A DNA stretch of 64,000 nucleotides, from NCBI RefSeq assembly GCF_004792295.1, contig NZ_SRRY01000001.1, positions 1,188,501 through 1,252,500 of the forward strand, read 5' to 3'. Origin of the DNA: Pseudoalteromonas sp. MEBiC 03607 (GTDB lineage: Bacteria > Pseudomonadota > Gammaproteobacteria > Enterobacterales > Alteromonadaceae). The translations under genes were made by a program, and so were the position numbers. The notes under the pieces are model-generated. The model saw only the letters and a program-made list of their open reading frames with translations. It had not been told where the DNA came from and made no database searches. Positions 7,698-16,750 of the stretch are shown here, piece after piece (the stretch's first letter is position 1; each line of letters opens with the position of its first letter).

Positions 7698-10592
7698 TTA
7701 GTGAGAAACCACAATTAAACGAATAGCATCCAGTTTAACTTGGGCTTTTTCGATGTAAGTAGTGAGTTCACTGCGTTGCTTATCATAGAAGCTAAGCTCT
7801 TCATCACGAATATTAGGGTTGATTTGCTTAAGTGCTGTTAAGCGAGCTTGTTCTTCACCAAGGGCTGTTTGCATTTTCTCTAGTGATTCCGCACGGAGTG
7901 TTTCAAGCTTAGTTTGTGCCATGCCTTGTGCACTGGTGATCATTGGGTGAATGGCACTTTGTAACGCACTGGCTAACTTACTTGCAGTTTGGCGACCAAC
8001 CGCAGACAGCTGCTGGTTGAAGGCATCAAAGGCAACATTGTCGGCTAAGTTATTGCTGCTCTTATCTAATAAGATACGAATTGGCGTTGGTGGCAAGAAG
8101 CGGCCAACCTGAAGTGCTTTTGGCGCCATCGCCTCAGCAATGAAAATGAGCTCAACAAAGAAGGTACCAGCAGGTAGCTTTTTGTTTTTCAGTAATGCCA
8201 CAGAGGCAGTACCAAAGTCATCATCACAAATCATATCTAAGCTGCCTTGCACCATAGGGTGGTCCCAGCTGATGAAATGCGCGTCTTCTTGCGAAAGCGA
8301 GGTGCTACGATCAAACGTTACTGTGATGCCATCATCTTTCAAGCATGGGAAAGATGGATTTAGCATGTGCTCAGTTGGCTTTAAGATGATGGTATTTTCA
8401 CCTTTATCCTCTTGGCTTACACCAAAGGTGTCGAACACATTGATCATATAACTTGGTAGCGTGAATTGATCATCTAACTCTTCGATATCAGCAACAAGAC
8501 TTTCAGCTCGTCCTTGGCCACTTGAGTGCAGCTCTAATAAACGGTCACGACCACTTTCCATTTGTTTACGAAGCTTAGCATTTTGGCTGGCAACTTGTTC
8601 TAGTAGTGGGTCTAGCTCTTCTTCGTCACAGTTGTGTGCACCAATAAACTCAAGTAGTTCTTCGCCATATTCTTTATACAGCATTTGTCCTGTTGTCGAT
8701 GTTGTTTCAAACGCATCTAAGCCTTCGTTGTACCAACGAAGTAACACTTCTTGTGCGGTGTTTTCGAAATACGGCACGTGGATGTTTACGTCTTGCGTTT
8801 GACCAATACGGTCAAGACGACCAATGCGTTGCTCGAGTAAGTCTGGATTAAGTGGTAAATCAAACAGTACTAGGTGATGCGAGAATTGGAAGTTACGACC
8901 TTCAGAACCAATTTCAGAACAAAGTAGAATTTGTGCGCTGTCGTACTCATCGGCAAAGTAAGCCGCTGCACGGTCACGTTCAACAATCGACATGCCTTCG
9001 TGGAACACCGAGGCTTTAATTGCTTCACGCTCACGTAAAATTTGTTCTAGGCTAAGTGCGGTTTCGGCTTTAGCACAAATAAGCAGTACTTTTTCGTGCT
9101 TAAGGGTTTTAAGTGTTTCAATTAACCAATCAACACGTGGGTCAAATGCACCCCAGCTGGCATTTTCACCTTCAAACTCTTGGAAGATTTTTTCAGGGAA
9201 TAAAGCACGAAGTGCTGTTAGCTCAGCATTTTGAATGCCGCCCATATTACCTAGTACCGACATTGCCGTTTTATATTGTTTAGGCATTGCCATTGGATAA
9301 GCATGAAGCTTACGGCTTGGGTAACCATCAATACCGCTGCGGCTATTTCTAAATAAAATACGGCCTGTACCATGGCGGTCTAACAGCATTGATAGAATTT
9401 CGTTACGCGCCGTTTCATCACCTTGCTCTGCGTTAGCTAAAAGGTCAGTGATGTCGGTTTCTTTTAATAGCTCTTTTAAAGTTGCTCTAGATGCATCATC
9501 AAGGCCTTTTTCACCCAGTAATTGGTTGGCTGCTTCGGCAACCTCTTTGTAGTTACTTTCTTCTTCTACAAACGCATCGTAGTCGTAGAAACGATCTGGG
9601 TCGAGTAATTGCAAACGTGCAAAGTGACTACGGTGACCAAGTTGATCTGGCGTTGCAGTTAATAAGATAAGGCCCGGAATGTCTAGGCTTAACTCCGCCA
9701 TACGTTGATATTCTGTGCTTGGCTTACCATTATTGATACTTAAATGGTGTGCTTCATCGACAACTAATAAATCCCAATCAGCCAGAGTTGCTTGCTCAAA
9801 CCAGCGTTTTTTCTTGCTTAAAAACTCAAGGCTAGTAAGTACTAACTGTTCTGTTTCGAATACGTTTGGTGAGTCTGCAAATGCTTCATCACAACGTTCT
9901 TCATCAAAAATAGAAAAACGTAAGTTAAAGCGGCGTAGCATTTCTACTAACCACTGATGCTGAAGATTTTCAGGCACAACAATCAATACGCGGCTAGCAC
10001 GGCCACTGATGATTTGTTGATGTAAAATCATACCCGCTTCAATGGTTTTACCTAAACCCACCTCATCAGAAAGTAATACGCGTGGCGCAAAACGTTTACC
10101 CACTTCTTGGGCGATATAAAGCTGATGCGGAATAAGGTTTGCACGCTGGCCAATTAAGCCTTTTAAAGGTGATTGTTGGCGCTCAAATTGATGCTGCCAA
10201 GTTTGGTAGCGAAGCGTATAGCGGTCAAAACGGTCTACTTGACCTGCAAATAAACGGTCTTGTGGTTTATTGAATTTGATAAAGTGATCTAAAAAGGTTT
10301 CTTTTAACTGGGCTTTTTCACCATTATCAACGCGAGTGCCGTGATAGCATAATAACTCGCCCTGCTGTTCAACAGACTCGACTTCTAATTCCCATTCTTC
10401 AACGCTGCGAATAATATCACCTGGATTAAATGCGACACGAGTAACAGGTGCTTCAGTTAAAGAATAAACTCTGTTTTCTCCACTGGCTGGAAATAAAATG
10501 CTGACCTGACGGCCTTCAAGGGCAACAACGGTGCCTAATCCTAAATCTGACTCTGTATCACTGATCCAACGCTGACCTAAGGAAAAATTCAT
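7698..10592 (-). CDS. rapA: RNA polymerase-associated SWI2/SNF2 ATPase RapA
   Basis: Recycles RNA polymerase after transcription under salt stress. The 964-residue protein (E. coli 968) has the tandem Tudor-like N-domain (LGLGTVVALEGRQVSILFP), helicase motifs I (DEVGLGKTIEAG near residue 178) and II (DEAHH near 280), and the C-terminal helicase lobe with GSEGRNFQFSHHLVLFDLP and QRIGRLDRIGQ. The ATG at 10592 matches the family N-terminus (MNFSLGQRWISDTES). It is divergent from the host phoH gene. Confidence 0.95.
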   Translation of the reverse strand: MNFSLGQRWISDTESDLGLGTVVALEGRQVSILFPASGENRVYSLTEAPVTRVAFNPGDIIRSVEEWELEVESVEQQGELLCYHGTRVDNGEKAQLKETFLDHFIKFNKPQDRLFAGQVDRFDRYTLRYQTWQHQFERQQSPLKGLIGQRANLIPHQLYIAQEVGKRFAPRVLLSDEVGLGKTIEAGMILHQQIISGRASRVLIVVPENLQHQWLVEMLRRFNLRFSIFDEERCDEAFADSPNVFETEQLVLTSLEFLSKKKRWFEQATLADWDLLVVDEAHHLSINNGKPSTEYQRMAELSLDIPGLILLTATPDQLGHRSHFARLQLLDPDRFYDYDAFVEEESNYKEVAEAANQLLGEKGLDDASRATLKELLKETDITDLLANAEQGDETARNEILSMLLDRHGTGRILFRNSRSGIDGYPSRKLHAYPMAMPKQYKTAMSVLGNMGGIQNAELTALRALFPEKIFQEFEGENASWGAFDPRVDWLIETLKTLKHEKVLLICAKAETALSLEQILREREAIKASVFHEGMSIVERDRAAAYFADEYDSAQILLCSEIGSEGRNFQFSHHLVLFDLPLNPDLLEQRIGRLDRIGQTQDVNIHVPYFENTAQEVLLRWYNEGLDAFETTSTTGQMLYKEYGEELLEFIGAHNCDEEELDPLLEQVASQNAKLRKQMESGRDRLLELHSSGQGRAESLVADIEELDDQFTLPSYMINVFDTFGVSQEDKGENTIILKPTEHMLNPSFPCLKDDGITVTFDRSTSLSQEDAHFISWDHPMVQGSLDMICDDDFGTASVALLKNKKLPAGTFFVELIFIAEAMAPKALQVGRFLPPTPIRILLDKSSNNLADNVAFDAFNQQLSAVGRQTASKLASALQSAIHPMITSAQGMAQTKLETLRAESLEKMQTALGEEQARLTALKQINPNIRDEELSFYDKQRSELTTYIEKAQVKLDAIRLIVVSH

Positions 10593-10903
10593 GTATGTCT
10601 CGTCTATGAAGAAAAAAGGCGGCTATGTTACCTGTAACGCCATGCTACTTCAAGGTAGTAAACTCGCCGCACACAATTAAATTTAGTCAACCTTTTTAAG
10701 TCACTTTTACTGGTGAAAATATTAGTGATATCTGTATATATTTTAACCAGTTAAATAATTGTATATTTGTTTGTCATAAAAAGGACTTTTGTCGTAAATA
10801 GACTAAACTGAGTATATACCTAACGAATAAATCATAGCTTCATCCGCCGCTTGTTTAGTTTATTGGGTATAGCATAAAAATCATAAAACGTAAGGAAAGT
10901 GCT
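10593..10903. other. Divergent intergenic region between rapA and host phoH
   Basis: 311 bp without a convincing gene. It must hold the rapA promoter (minus) and the host phoH promoter (plus). A possible sigma70-type pair reading towards phoH is TTGTCA (10771) or TTGTCG (about 10790) with AT-rich -10 candidates TAAATA/TATATA, but neither is strong. The phoH ribosome-binding site is AAGGAAAG just before 10904. This promoter would also drive the island phoH copy (see findings). Confidence 0.4.
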
Positions 10904-12268
10904 ATGGAAAAAGCTTCGAACCTTGATAGTAAAATGTATGTGCTCGATACCAATGTATTACTCCACGAACCCCTCGCTTATTTATCTTTCCAAGAGCATG
11001 ATGTTGTTATCCCCATGACAGTATTAGAAGAGCTTGACCATATTAAAGATAGAAAACACGATGTTAGTCGTGACGCCCGTGTTGCTATTCGTGGTTTAGA
11101 TGAAGTGTTAAAAGACGCGTCTCCTGAGCAGATGTTGCAAGGGGTGGCACTGCCGAGTAATAAAAAGGCGAAAACAGAGTCTCGTGGCCGCCTAATTATC
11201 GTGAATGATCACTTATTTGCAGACAGTATTTCGGGTTTACCAGGCAACGAAAATGACCATCGTATTATCAATTGTGCAGTGCATTTGCAAAAGCAGCACA
11301 GCGACAGCAAAGTGGTGCTTGTAACAAAAGACATCAATATGCGCCTCAAGGCGAAGGGAGCCGGCCTTAAATTTGTTGAAGACTACAGAACAGACCAATT
11401 AATTGACGACATAGCCTTACTGACCAGCGGCTATAAAAAAATTGACGGAGACTTTTGGCAACAGGTTGGTGAGTGTGAAACTGAGCAGCAAGGCCGAGAT
11501 ACTTATCACCACGTAGCAAAAAATACGATTAGTGATGTGTTCTGCAATGAATATATTTTAGATGATAGCGATCACTTTGCGGCTCGAGTAACAAGCTACG
11601 ATGATAAACAAATTACTTTAAAAGATATTAGTGTTGAGCGTTTGATGAGCCATACCGCTTGGGGTGTAAAACCTAAGAATGTGTATCAAGGGATGGCACT
11701 TGATGCGCTACTTGACCCAAGCATAGAACTAGTGATTTTAACGGGCCCAGCAGGCTGTGGTAAAACTCTGCTTGCTCTTGCCAGCGCCCTTGAAATGATC
11801 ATTGAAAAAGGCATTTACGACAAAGTTATAGTCACCCGTAACACGCCAGAAATTGCTGAATCAATTGGCTTTTTACCCGGTACTGAAGAAGAGAAAATGG
11901 CCCCTTGGTTAGCAGCAATTACCGATACTTTAGAAGTGTTGCATAAAGGAGATGAAAACCCGATTTCGAGCCGTAATTATATTATGGAAAAAGCCAACGT
12001 ACAGTTTAAATCGGTGAACTTTATGCGCGGCCGTAGCATTCAAAACGCCGTTGTTATTTTACAACCCCGAATTGGGGATATTTTAAAGTTTTTACCCCCT
12101 TGTTTTTATTGGCCTGTAGAAAAAGTAAAAAGAATTTCCAAAAAAATTGATTACCTTAGCTACTCTGAGCAGTCTCTCAACAATAAACCTTTACTCAAAA
12201 TTTGTAATTTACAAGAAAAGTACAACACAAAGCCTAGCAACGATTCAATCTTTTGGGAGGCTGCGTAA
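10904..12268 (+). pseudogene. phoH: Host phoH2 (PIN-PhoH ATPase), 5' part, truncated by island insertion and fused to an island-encoded tail
   Basis: PIN-PhoH proteins pair an RNase-type PIN domain with a PhoH RNA helicase/ATPase. Codons 1-386 are native: PIN domain (LDTNVLLHEP; later NDHRIINCAVHLQ and VTKDINMRLKAKG) and PhoH domain with Walker A (GPAGCGKT near residue 285) up to GRSIQNAVVIL. The sequence should then continue DE-Q (Walker B), but at 12061 it switches to island DNA and reads 68 unrelated residues to a TAA at 12266. The product lacks Walker B and the C-terminal 79 residues, so ATPase function is predicted lost; the PIN domain could still fold. The missing part is at 62658-62897. 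Confidence 0.9.
12053..12074. repeat. Left island end: imperfect direct repeat plus terminal inverted repeat arm
   Basis: GTTATTTTA (12053-12061) matches GTGATTTTG at the right end in 7 of 9 positions. After CAA, CCCCGAATTG (12065-12074) is the exact reverse complement of CAATTCGGGG at 62639-62648. The arm is itself part of a small local palindrome (CCCC-GAATT-GGGG). Confidence 0.85.
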
Positions 12269-13650
12269 TGAAAAGCTCTATTGATAATCGAAATCCTCGT
12301 GTACTAGACACATCTGCATTAGTACATGATCCAAAATCTATTTTTAGCTACAAAGATGATATTTACATCTGTCTAACTGTCCTTGAAGAGCTTGATAACC
12401 TGAAAGAAAGAACTAATAAATCGGTAAGTGCCGATGCCCGTATGTGCATTAGAATGCTTGAAGACATTATAAATGGACATACAGCCGAGGAAATGGAAAT
12501 AGGTATTCCTTTACCATCTACCGAAACAGCCCAGAGAGGAAAGCTTTTCATTGGAATTGACACTCAATTGGATCTGGCTAAGGAGTTAAAGCACGGGATA
12601 GGAAGTGATGCTGATAACAGAATAATTAATTATGCTTTATATCTTCAAAAAGAACTCAATAAAGACGTAATAATTGTTAGCCGTGACATTAATATGCGCT
12701 TGAAAGCTCGAACCGTAGGGGTCATGGCAGAAGACGTTGCCGTAGATAATCAAATATCAGATATTGATCTTTTATACACAGGGGTACAAGCCTTTAAAGG
12801 AGATCTTTTTGATCGAATTAAATCAGACAAAGACTTCAAGGTTTCAGGAGAAGTTTATACTTTCCCAATAAGTCTATTTAATGATGAAGTTCAGCCAAAC
12901 ATGTATTGGTACGATGAAGCTGGACACATTGGGCGAATTTCAGAAGTAACAGATACTGAGGTATTCACAAAGCTATTGCCTCGTAAACAAGAAAAAGTAT
13001 GGGGCATTTTGCCTAAAAATCAGCGTCAGTCGGTAGCTTTAAGCCAATTAACAGACCCTTACTATGATTTAAATATCATCCTTGGTCCTGCTGGCTCCGG
13101 AAAAACTTTTTTGGCAGTTGCTTCGGCGCTGCATCAAGTATTGGAGTTGAAAAAGTACAAAAAAATCGTTGTGGTGCGCTCCAGAGACTTTATGGACGAC
13201 GATCCGGGATTCTTACCGGGGGATTTAACTGAAAAATCAATGCCTCTTCTGGCAGGTATTACTGACGCATTAATTTCGATGCACTCGGATGATAATCATG
13301 AAGGAAATGTCTACGCTACAGTCGAGCATGTGATTGAAAAAGCCAATATAGAATTTACTAGCATGGCTTATTTTCGTGGCCGTTCAATAGACGATGCTGT
13401 TTTAATCATTGATGAAGCTCAAAACATGACTAGAGCGCAAATCAAGGGCATGTTAAGCCGTGGTGGGAAAAATTGTCGGACAATCGTATTGGGCAACCTA
13501 GCCCAGATTGACGATAAGTTTGTAACACCTGCTTCTTCTGGTGCAAGTGCGGCTGTTAATGTGTTTCGTCATTATGAAAAAGGATCAGTGCTGATTTTTG
13601 ATGAAGTAGAGCGTAGTAGCTTGGCTGAATTCTCTGAAAAGAATATGTAG
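12268..13650 (+). CDS. Island-encoded complete PhoH2-type protein (PIN domain plus PhoH ATPase)
   Basis: A 460-residue full-length counterpart of the interrupted host gene. The PIN domain begins LDTSALVHDPKS and contains ADNRIINYALYLQ and VSRDINMRLKART; the PhoH domain has Walker A GPAGSGKT (near residue 275), Walker B LIIDEAQNM (near 383) and the conserved end RSSLAEFSEKNM. It is clearly diverged from the host protein, so it is not a recent duplication. The ATG at 12268 is chosen because GGGAGG (12255-12260) precedes it; it overlaps the stop of the chimeric host frame (TAATG). A terminator follows. Inferred role: replaces the disrupted host function. Confidence 0.92.
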   Translation: MKSSIDNRNPRVLDTSALVHDPKSIFSYKDDIYICLTVLEELDNLKERTNKSVSADARMCIRMLEDIINGHTAEEMEIGIPLPSTETAQRGKLFIGIDTQLDLAKELKHGIGSDADNRIINYALYLQKELNKDVIIVSRDINMRLKARTVGVMAEDVAVDNQISDIDLLYTGVQAFKGDLFDRIKSDKDFKVSGEVYTFPISLFNDEVQPNMYWYDEAGHIGRISEVTDTEVFTKLLPRKQEKVWGILPKNQRQSVALSQLTDPYYDLNIILGPAGSGKTFLAVASALHQVLELKKYKKIVVVRSRDFMDDDPGFLPGDLTEKSMPLLAGITDALISMHSDDNHEGNVYATVEHVIEKANIEFTSMAYFRGRSIDDAVLIIDEAQNMTRAQIKGMLSRGGKNCRTIVLGNLAQIDDKFVTPASSGASAAVNVFRHYEKGSVLIFDEVERSSLAEFSEKNM

Positions 13651-13694
13651 GCATCAAACTACCATTCACATTTCCTTATAATATTGCGACAATG

Positions 13695-13719
13695 GCCACT
13701 GCTTTTTGCAGTGGCTTTT
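13695..13719 (+). terminator. Rho-independent terminator after island phoH2
   Basis: Stem GCCACTGC/GCAGTGGC (13695-13702, 13708-13715), loop of five T, followed by TTTT. It closes the phoH transcription unit 45 bp after the stop codon. Confidence 0.85.
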
Positions 13720-13844
13720 CAGAGAAGCCCGTTCCCACGAAAACAGGACGAAATGGATTTACTCTGAACTAAAAGATTAAATATTCACATAAAAACTGAG
13801 TGACATAGGTGCGTGGCCTAGCGTTGCCGTTTTTTGGTGTATTG

Positions 13845-14207
13845 ATGTCTTTTAATAAAGAAGACCTGCTAGTAAATATAAAAAGGCAGGCAAAACGATT
13901 ATCTAAATTATTAACTATTCCCCTTGGACAAGCCCAAGAAGGGGCAGCTATTTGTCTATATGGCTGTGACAGTTACAGCGATTTACTAGTAAAAATAAAA
14001 GCTGAATCCTTTGATAACCCATTGATAGCACTGTCTGCACTCTCACCAAACTCGGAAATATTTTTAGTAAAAATATTAGCTAGCCACCTAGATAGCATTA
14101 TTGGAAATTTTGAAAAAAAATTTCCCGGCTCCAATATAAATGAAGAGATGGTCGTATCCTTGTTTGGGCTTAGCTTTTCAGAGTTCAAACTCAAAATATC
14201 TACCTAA
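13845..14207 (+). CDS. Hypothetical protein with QAQ-type N-terminal helix motif
   Basis: 120 residues, start ATG at 13845 (MSFNKEDLL); a longer GTG-started reading at 13809 adds 12 unlikely residues. The N-terminal half, IKRQAKRLSKLL followed by GQAQEGAAICLYGC and YSDL, has the pattern of a small helical module seen at the N-terminus of many uncharacterised proteobacterial proteins (QA-rich helix, then an aromatic-Gly turn). The same pattern recurs in the 345-residue protein encoded next. The C-terminal half is helical with FEKKFPGSN. No signal peptide, no catalytic motif. First of four unknown genes. Function unknown. Confidence 0.6.
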   Translation: MSFNKEDLLVNIKRQAKRLSKLLTIPLGQAQEGAAICLYGCDSYSDLLVKIKAESFDNPLIALSALSPNSEIFLVKILASHLDSIIGNFEKKFPGSNINEEMVVSLFGLSFSEFKLKIST

Positions 14208-14414
14208 AGTTGTACAAATACGTAAGTTGTCATTTTGTTTTTTGGCGATATTATAATAAGAAGGCTGAACGGACAGCCTACGCCTACACATGTTTTTCGC
14301 CTTGAAAACGTGAACAGTGAAGCGGAGCATCCGTAAAAATTTGGTTATTTGAACAATAAATAAAGCAATGTGTTGGTAGGCCATTGTTTATTAAAAAGTT
14401 GTTTGGAGAACTAA

Positions 14415-15452
14415 ATGATCTCACTTTATCAATTAAAGAATAAACTCAATAAACAAGCAAAAGAGTTTGCTGAGTTATTAGAGTTTCCTGATCTTTACGC
14501 CCAAGGCCTGTGGGCTAGAGGTGTTTATAACTGCCCTCATTTTTCTGATACCCATAATAGCCTCACTGAAGCATTTGAACAGAAAAAACTGGATTCAATT
14601 CTAAAGCACGATTCCCTGAAATATTTAATGATCAACGAACACGATGATCAAGAAATTATTGAATCGCTTCATAAAGAAATTGAGTCAATGGCAAACCGTA
14701 TTGAAAGCCTGATGCTGGTAGATATTGAAACTTTAGATTTAGTTTCATTGATATACCAAGTTTTAGGGTTACCTGAAGATGCCAAGTTTATTGTTAATAC
14801 AGGCGCAGACTTCCGCTTAGAGTGGCGACCATACTTTGATGCCTTTGATGATCCGTTGATAGTTCAATATGCAGATTTAAAAGTTCATGGTTGTTATTTC
14901 AGGCTCATAGCTTCAAAGTTTCCGGTTGAAAAGCTTTCCTTGGATGACATTAAAAAATACATGTACATCAATCATGTAAACCATAATGGTGAGTTCGAAG
15001 GCTGTATTTCTGAAGGAAATACATTTTCTAAGCATGTGCACTGGCTGGTGTTGACACTTGAATTATTCAGTAGCGGCAAAGTAAATAAGGCTCAGTTCAA
15101 TCCAACAACCTTCAAAATCGAAGGTATGCGCTATTTGGTATACGGCTTCCCTCTGATTCCTTCCTTTGTATCTGATTGGCACAAACCTAATTTGTGTTTA
15201 CGTGTTAAAAATCTAGATGGCGATCAGAAGTTCATTGTTCGTATCGATCAGCAAGATCTTGTTTTTTATGCGAGGCGCGTTGATACCAATTTTTTTAACA
15301 CCATCGATTATGAAAAATACATTTCGTTGTATCAATCTAGTGTTCTGTCACATTTTGATGCTGACAACAATTTACTTAAAGTTGATGGGGTTAAATATCT
15401 AAGTTTCTTTCGTCCTTTTTCTGTAGAAGATATGAAAGGAGTTCAAGCATGA
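14415..15452 (+). CDS. Hypothetical protein, 345 residues
   Basis: Unrecognised soluble protein. The start ATG at 14415 is preceded by TTTGGAGAA. The N-terminal region (LNKQAKEFAELLEFPDLYAQ, then VYNC, then HFSDT) aligns with the N-terminus of the 120-residue protein upstream, suggesting a shared module. The rest is mixed alpha/beta with many aromatic residues (WRPYFDAFDD, HVHWLVLTLELF, RYLVYGFPLIPSF) and no nucleotide-binding or nuclease signature that I can see. Its stop overlaps the next start (ATGA at 15449), so it is translationally coupled to the following gene. The 207 bp upstream hold only a short AGGCTG/CAGCCT hairpin (14263-14280). Confidence 0.65.
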   Translation: MISLYQLKNKLNKQAKEFAELLEFPDLYAQGLWARGVYNCPHFSDTHNSLTEAFEQKKLDSILKHDSLKYLMINEHDDQEIIESLHKEIESMANRIESLMLVDIETLDLVSLIYQVLGLPEDAKFIVNTGADFRLEWRPYFDAFDDPLIVQYADLKVHGCYFRLIASKFPVEKLSLDDIKKYMYINHVNHNGEFEGCISEGNTFSKHVHWLVLTLELFSSGKVNKAQFNPTTFKIEGMRYLVYGFPLIPSFVSDWHKPNLCLRVKNLDGDQKFIVRIDQQDLVFYARRVDTNFFNTIDYEKYISLYQSSVLSHFDADNNLLKVDGVKYLSFFRPFSVEDMKGVQA

Positions 15453-15766
15453 GACCTAGAGTAAAACTAACCAACGCAAAACTTATCTCAATTCAATCTG
15501 ATACAGAGGAAAAAGTTGAACGGGTGCTTTACGGCACATTTGCTGACGAAAATGAAAATGGTAAAGAAGGAGATGCTTTATTCACGATAAAGGTTCTGGA
15601 AATCAATGGTCAAGAAAGTAAGTGCTTTGGTGTTGACTTTTATATCTTAGATGCTGTACCAAAAGAGTTTGATGTAAATGCATTTGAGTTTAATTTAATG
15701 CATGAGTGTATGTATTCTCCTAATAAGTTATTAGAGCTGCGAAATATGCTCCCGGCTAGTTATTAG
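15449..15766 (+). CDS. Small hypothetical protein, 105 residues (paralogue of the next gene)
   Basis: Coupled by a 4-bp overlap to the 345-residue gene. A beta-rich N-terminal half (VKLTNAKLISIQS, VERVLYGTFADE) is followed by VDFYILDAV and a C-terminal helix ending NKLLELRNMLPASY. The order of elements and spacing match the next protein: a VxLxxAxIxS start, an E-x-I/V-x-x-G-x-F strand, and a final LEMR/LELR helix. This suggests an old tandem duplication. No known family recognised. Confidence 0.6.
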   Translation: MRPRVKLTNAKLISIQSDTEEKVERVLYGTFADENENGKEGDALFTIKVLEINGQESKCFGVDFYILDAVPKEFDVNAFEFNLMHECMYSPNKLLELRNMLPASY

Positions 15767-15778
15767 TAAGGGAATACG

Positions 15779-16126
15779 TTGGATAGAATATATTTAAAGG
15801 ATGCCTACATAGTATCTGTTTACGACTATAAAGAATTTGAAAAAATATTTCTTGGCGAGTTTTTATCAGGGGTGGTTATTGAAGATGAAACATTCAGGTT
15901 CCGGCCATTTCAGCAAATCGTGACTTCAAAGGTTGTTAGCAAATCTGCTGATGAGGATAAGTTAGAAATATACACACATAGTGAGAGTTGTTATGTGATT
16001 GATGCTGACCATAAGTTAATTGATATTTCGTTTGTTGAACTGGTTGTTATGAGGGCGGGAGCTTATTCGGTAGATCGAGTTTTAGAAATGAGAGAGCAAC
16101 TTAAGTCTCAAAATAAAAGCCATTGA
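15779..16126 (+). CDS. Small hypothetical protein, 115 residues, probable TTG start
   Basis: The reading frame starts at TTG 15779 with AAGGG (15768-15773 region) upstream; there is no in-frame ATG near the N-terminus, so a TTG start is likely. IYLKDAYIVSVYD, then FEKIFLGEF, then SCYVIDADH, then VDRVLEMREQL parallels the preceding 105-residue protein. It is the last of the four unknown genes; the copper block begins 157 bp downstream. Function unknown. Confidence 0.55.
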   Translation: MDRIYLKDAYIVSVYDYKEFEKIFLGEFLSGVVIEDETFRFRPFQQIVTSKVVSKSADEDKLEIYTHSESCYVIDADHKLIDISFVELVVMRAGAYSVDRVLEMREQLKSQNKSH

Positions 16127-16283
16127 ATAACGAAGATAAAAAGTCTGATGAGATTATTATTTGTCACTTACCTCTTTGAAAAAATTGACGTTAGTCAAAT
16201 ATTCATAAATGTTTACATGACATCAATTTACTTATTCGAAAATTTGTATTAGCATAGACAATGTATATTTTTATGAGAATTTT

Positions 16284-16643
16284 ATGTCTAAAGCATTTTC
16301 AAAAGTCTTAGTAATAACGCTTATGCTGTTTGCCTTTGTAGGGCAAGCATTTGCGTATTCTGCTATGCCGTGCGAAATGTCATCAGGTTCTCACGAATCA
16401 CACATGAACATGAACATGAACATGGATCATGGTGATATGAATAAAAGCAGTAATGGTCAATCAGAAGATTGTTGTGACGTTGAATGTGTTTGTCCTGCAA
16501 ATGCTTGCTCATCTACGACAGTCCTAAATTCCAGTATTGATTCGACAGATATTCAAATATTGAGTGAATCTGTAGCTGCTCTGCAATCTAAACAACCTCA
16601 TTCAATTTCCACTTCCCTTTATCGTCCACCAATTTTTGCCTAA
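16284..16643 (+). CDS. Small periplasmic Met/His/Cys-rich metal-binding protein heading the cus operon
   Basis: 119 residues with a signal peptide (ending FAYS), an HMNMNMNMDHGDM metal-binding stretch near residue 40, a Cys cluster CCDVECVCPANAC near residues 62-74 and a conserved end SLYRPPIFA. It is related to the protein encoded at 31216-31638, which ends LLYRPPIIG, and to small periplasmic proteins found at the head of heavy-metal efflux operons (CzcI/CopL-like). It probably buffers or senses Cu in the periplasm. A palindrome TTGAC-GTTA-GTCAA at 16185-16198 lies upstream and could be a regulator site. Confidence 0.7.
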   Translation: MSKAFSKVLVITLMLFAFVGQAFAYSAMPCEMSSGSHESHMNMNMNMDHGDMNKSSNGQSEDCCDVECVCPANACSSTTVLNSSIDSTDIQILSESVAALQSKQPHSISTSLYRPPIFA

Positions 16644-16750
16644 TACAGGATTAGTGCGTCTAAATTTCGCGCACATGTAATTAATTTTTCTGTTAGTCAA
16701 TATAGCGTCGTAGCGCTATAGCTATTTTCCAGCGATGTCTGGGGGCAAAA

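Noticed and set aside
12253..12267. Upstream TTG start for the island phoH2
   Set aside because: It would add five residues (MGGCV) and sit on the ribosome-binding sequence; ATG 12268 has the right spacing and matches the family.
16185..16198. TTGAC-GTTA-GTCAA palindrome as a defined copper-regulator box
   Set aside because: It is symmetric and well placed, but it does not match the CusR/CopR or CueR consensus well enough to name; kept only as a possible site.
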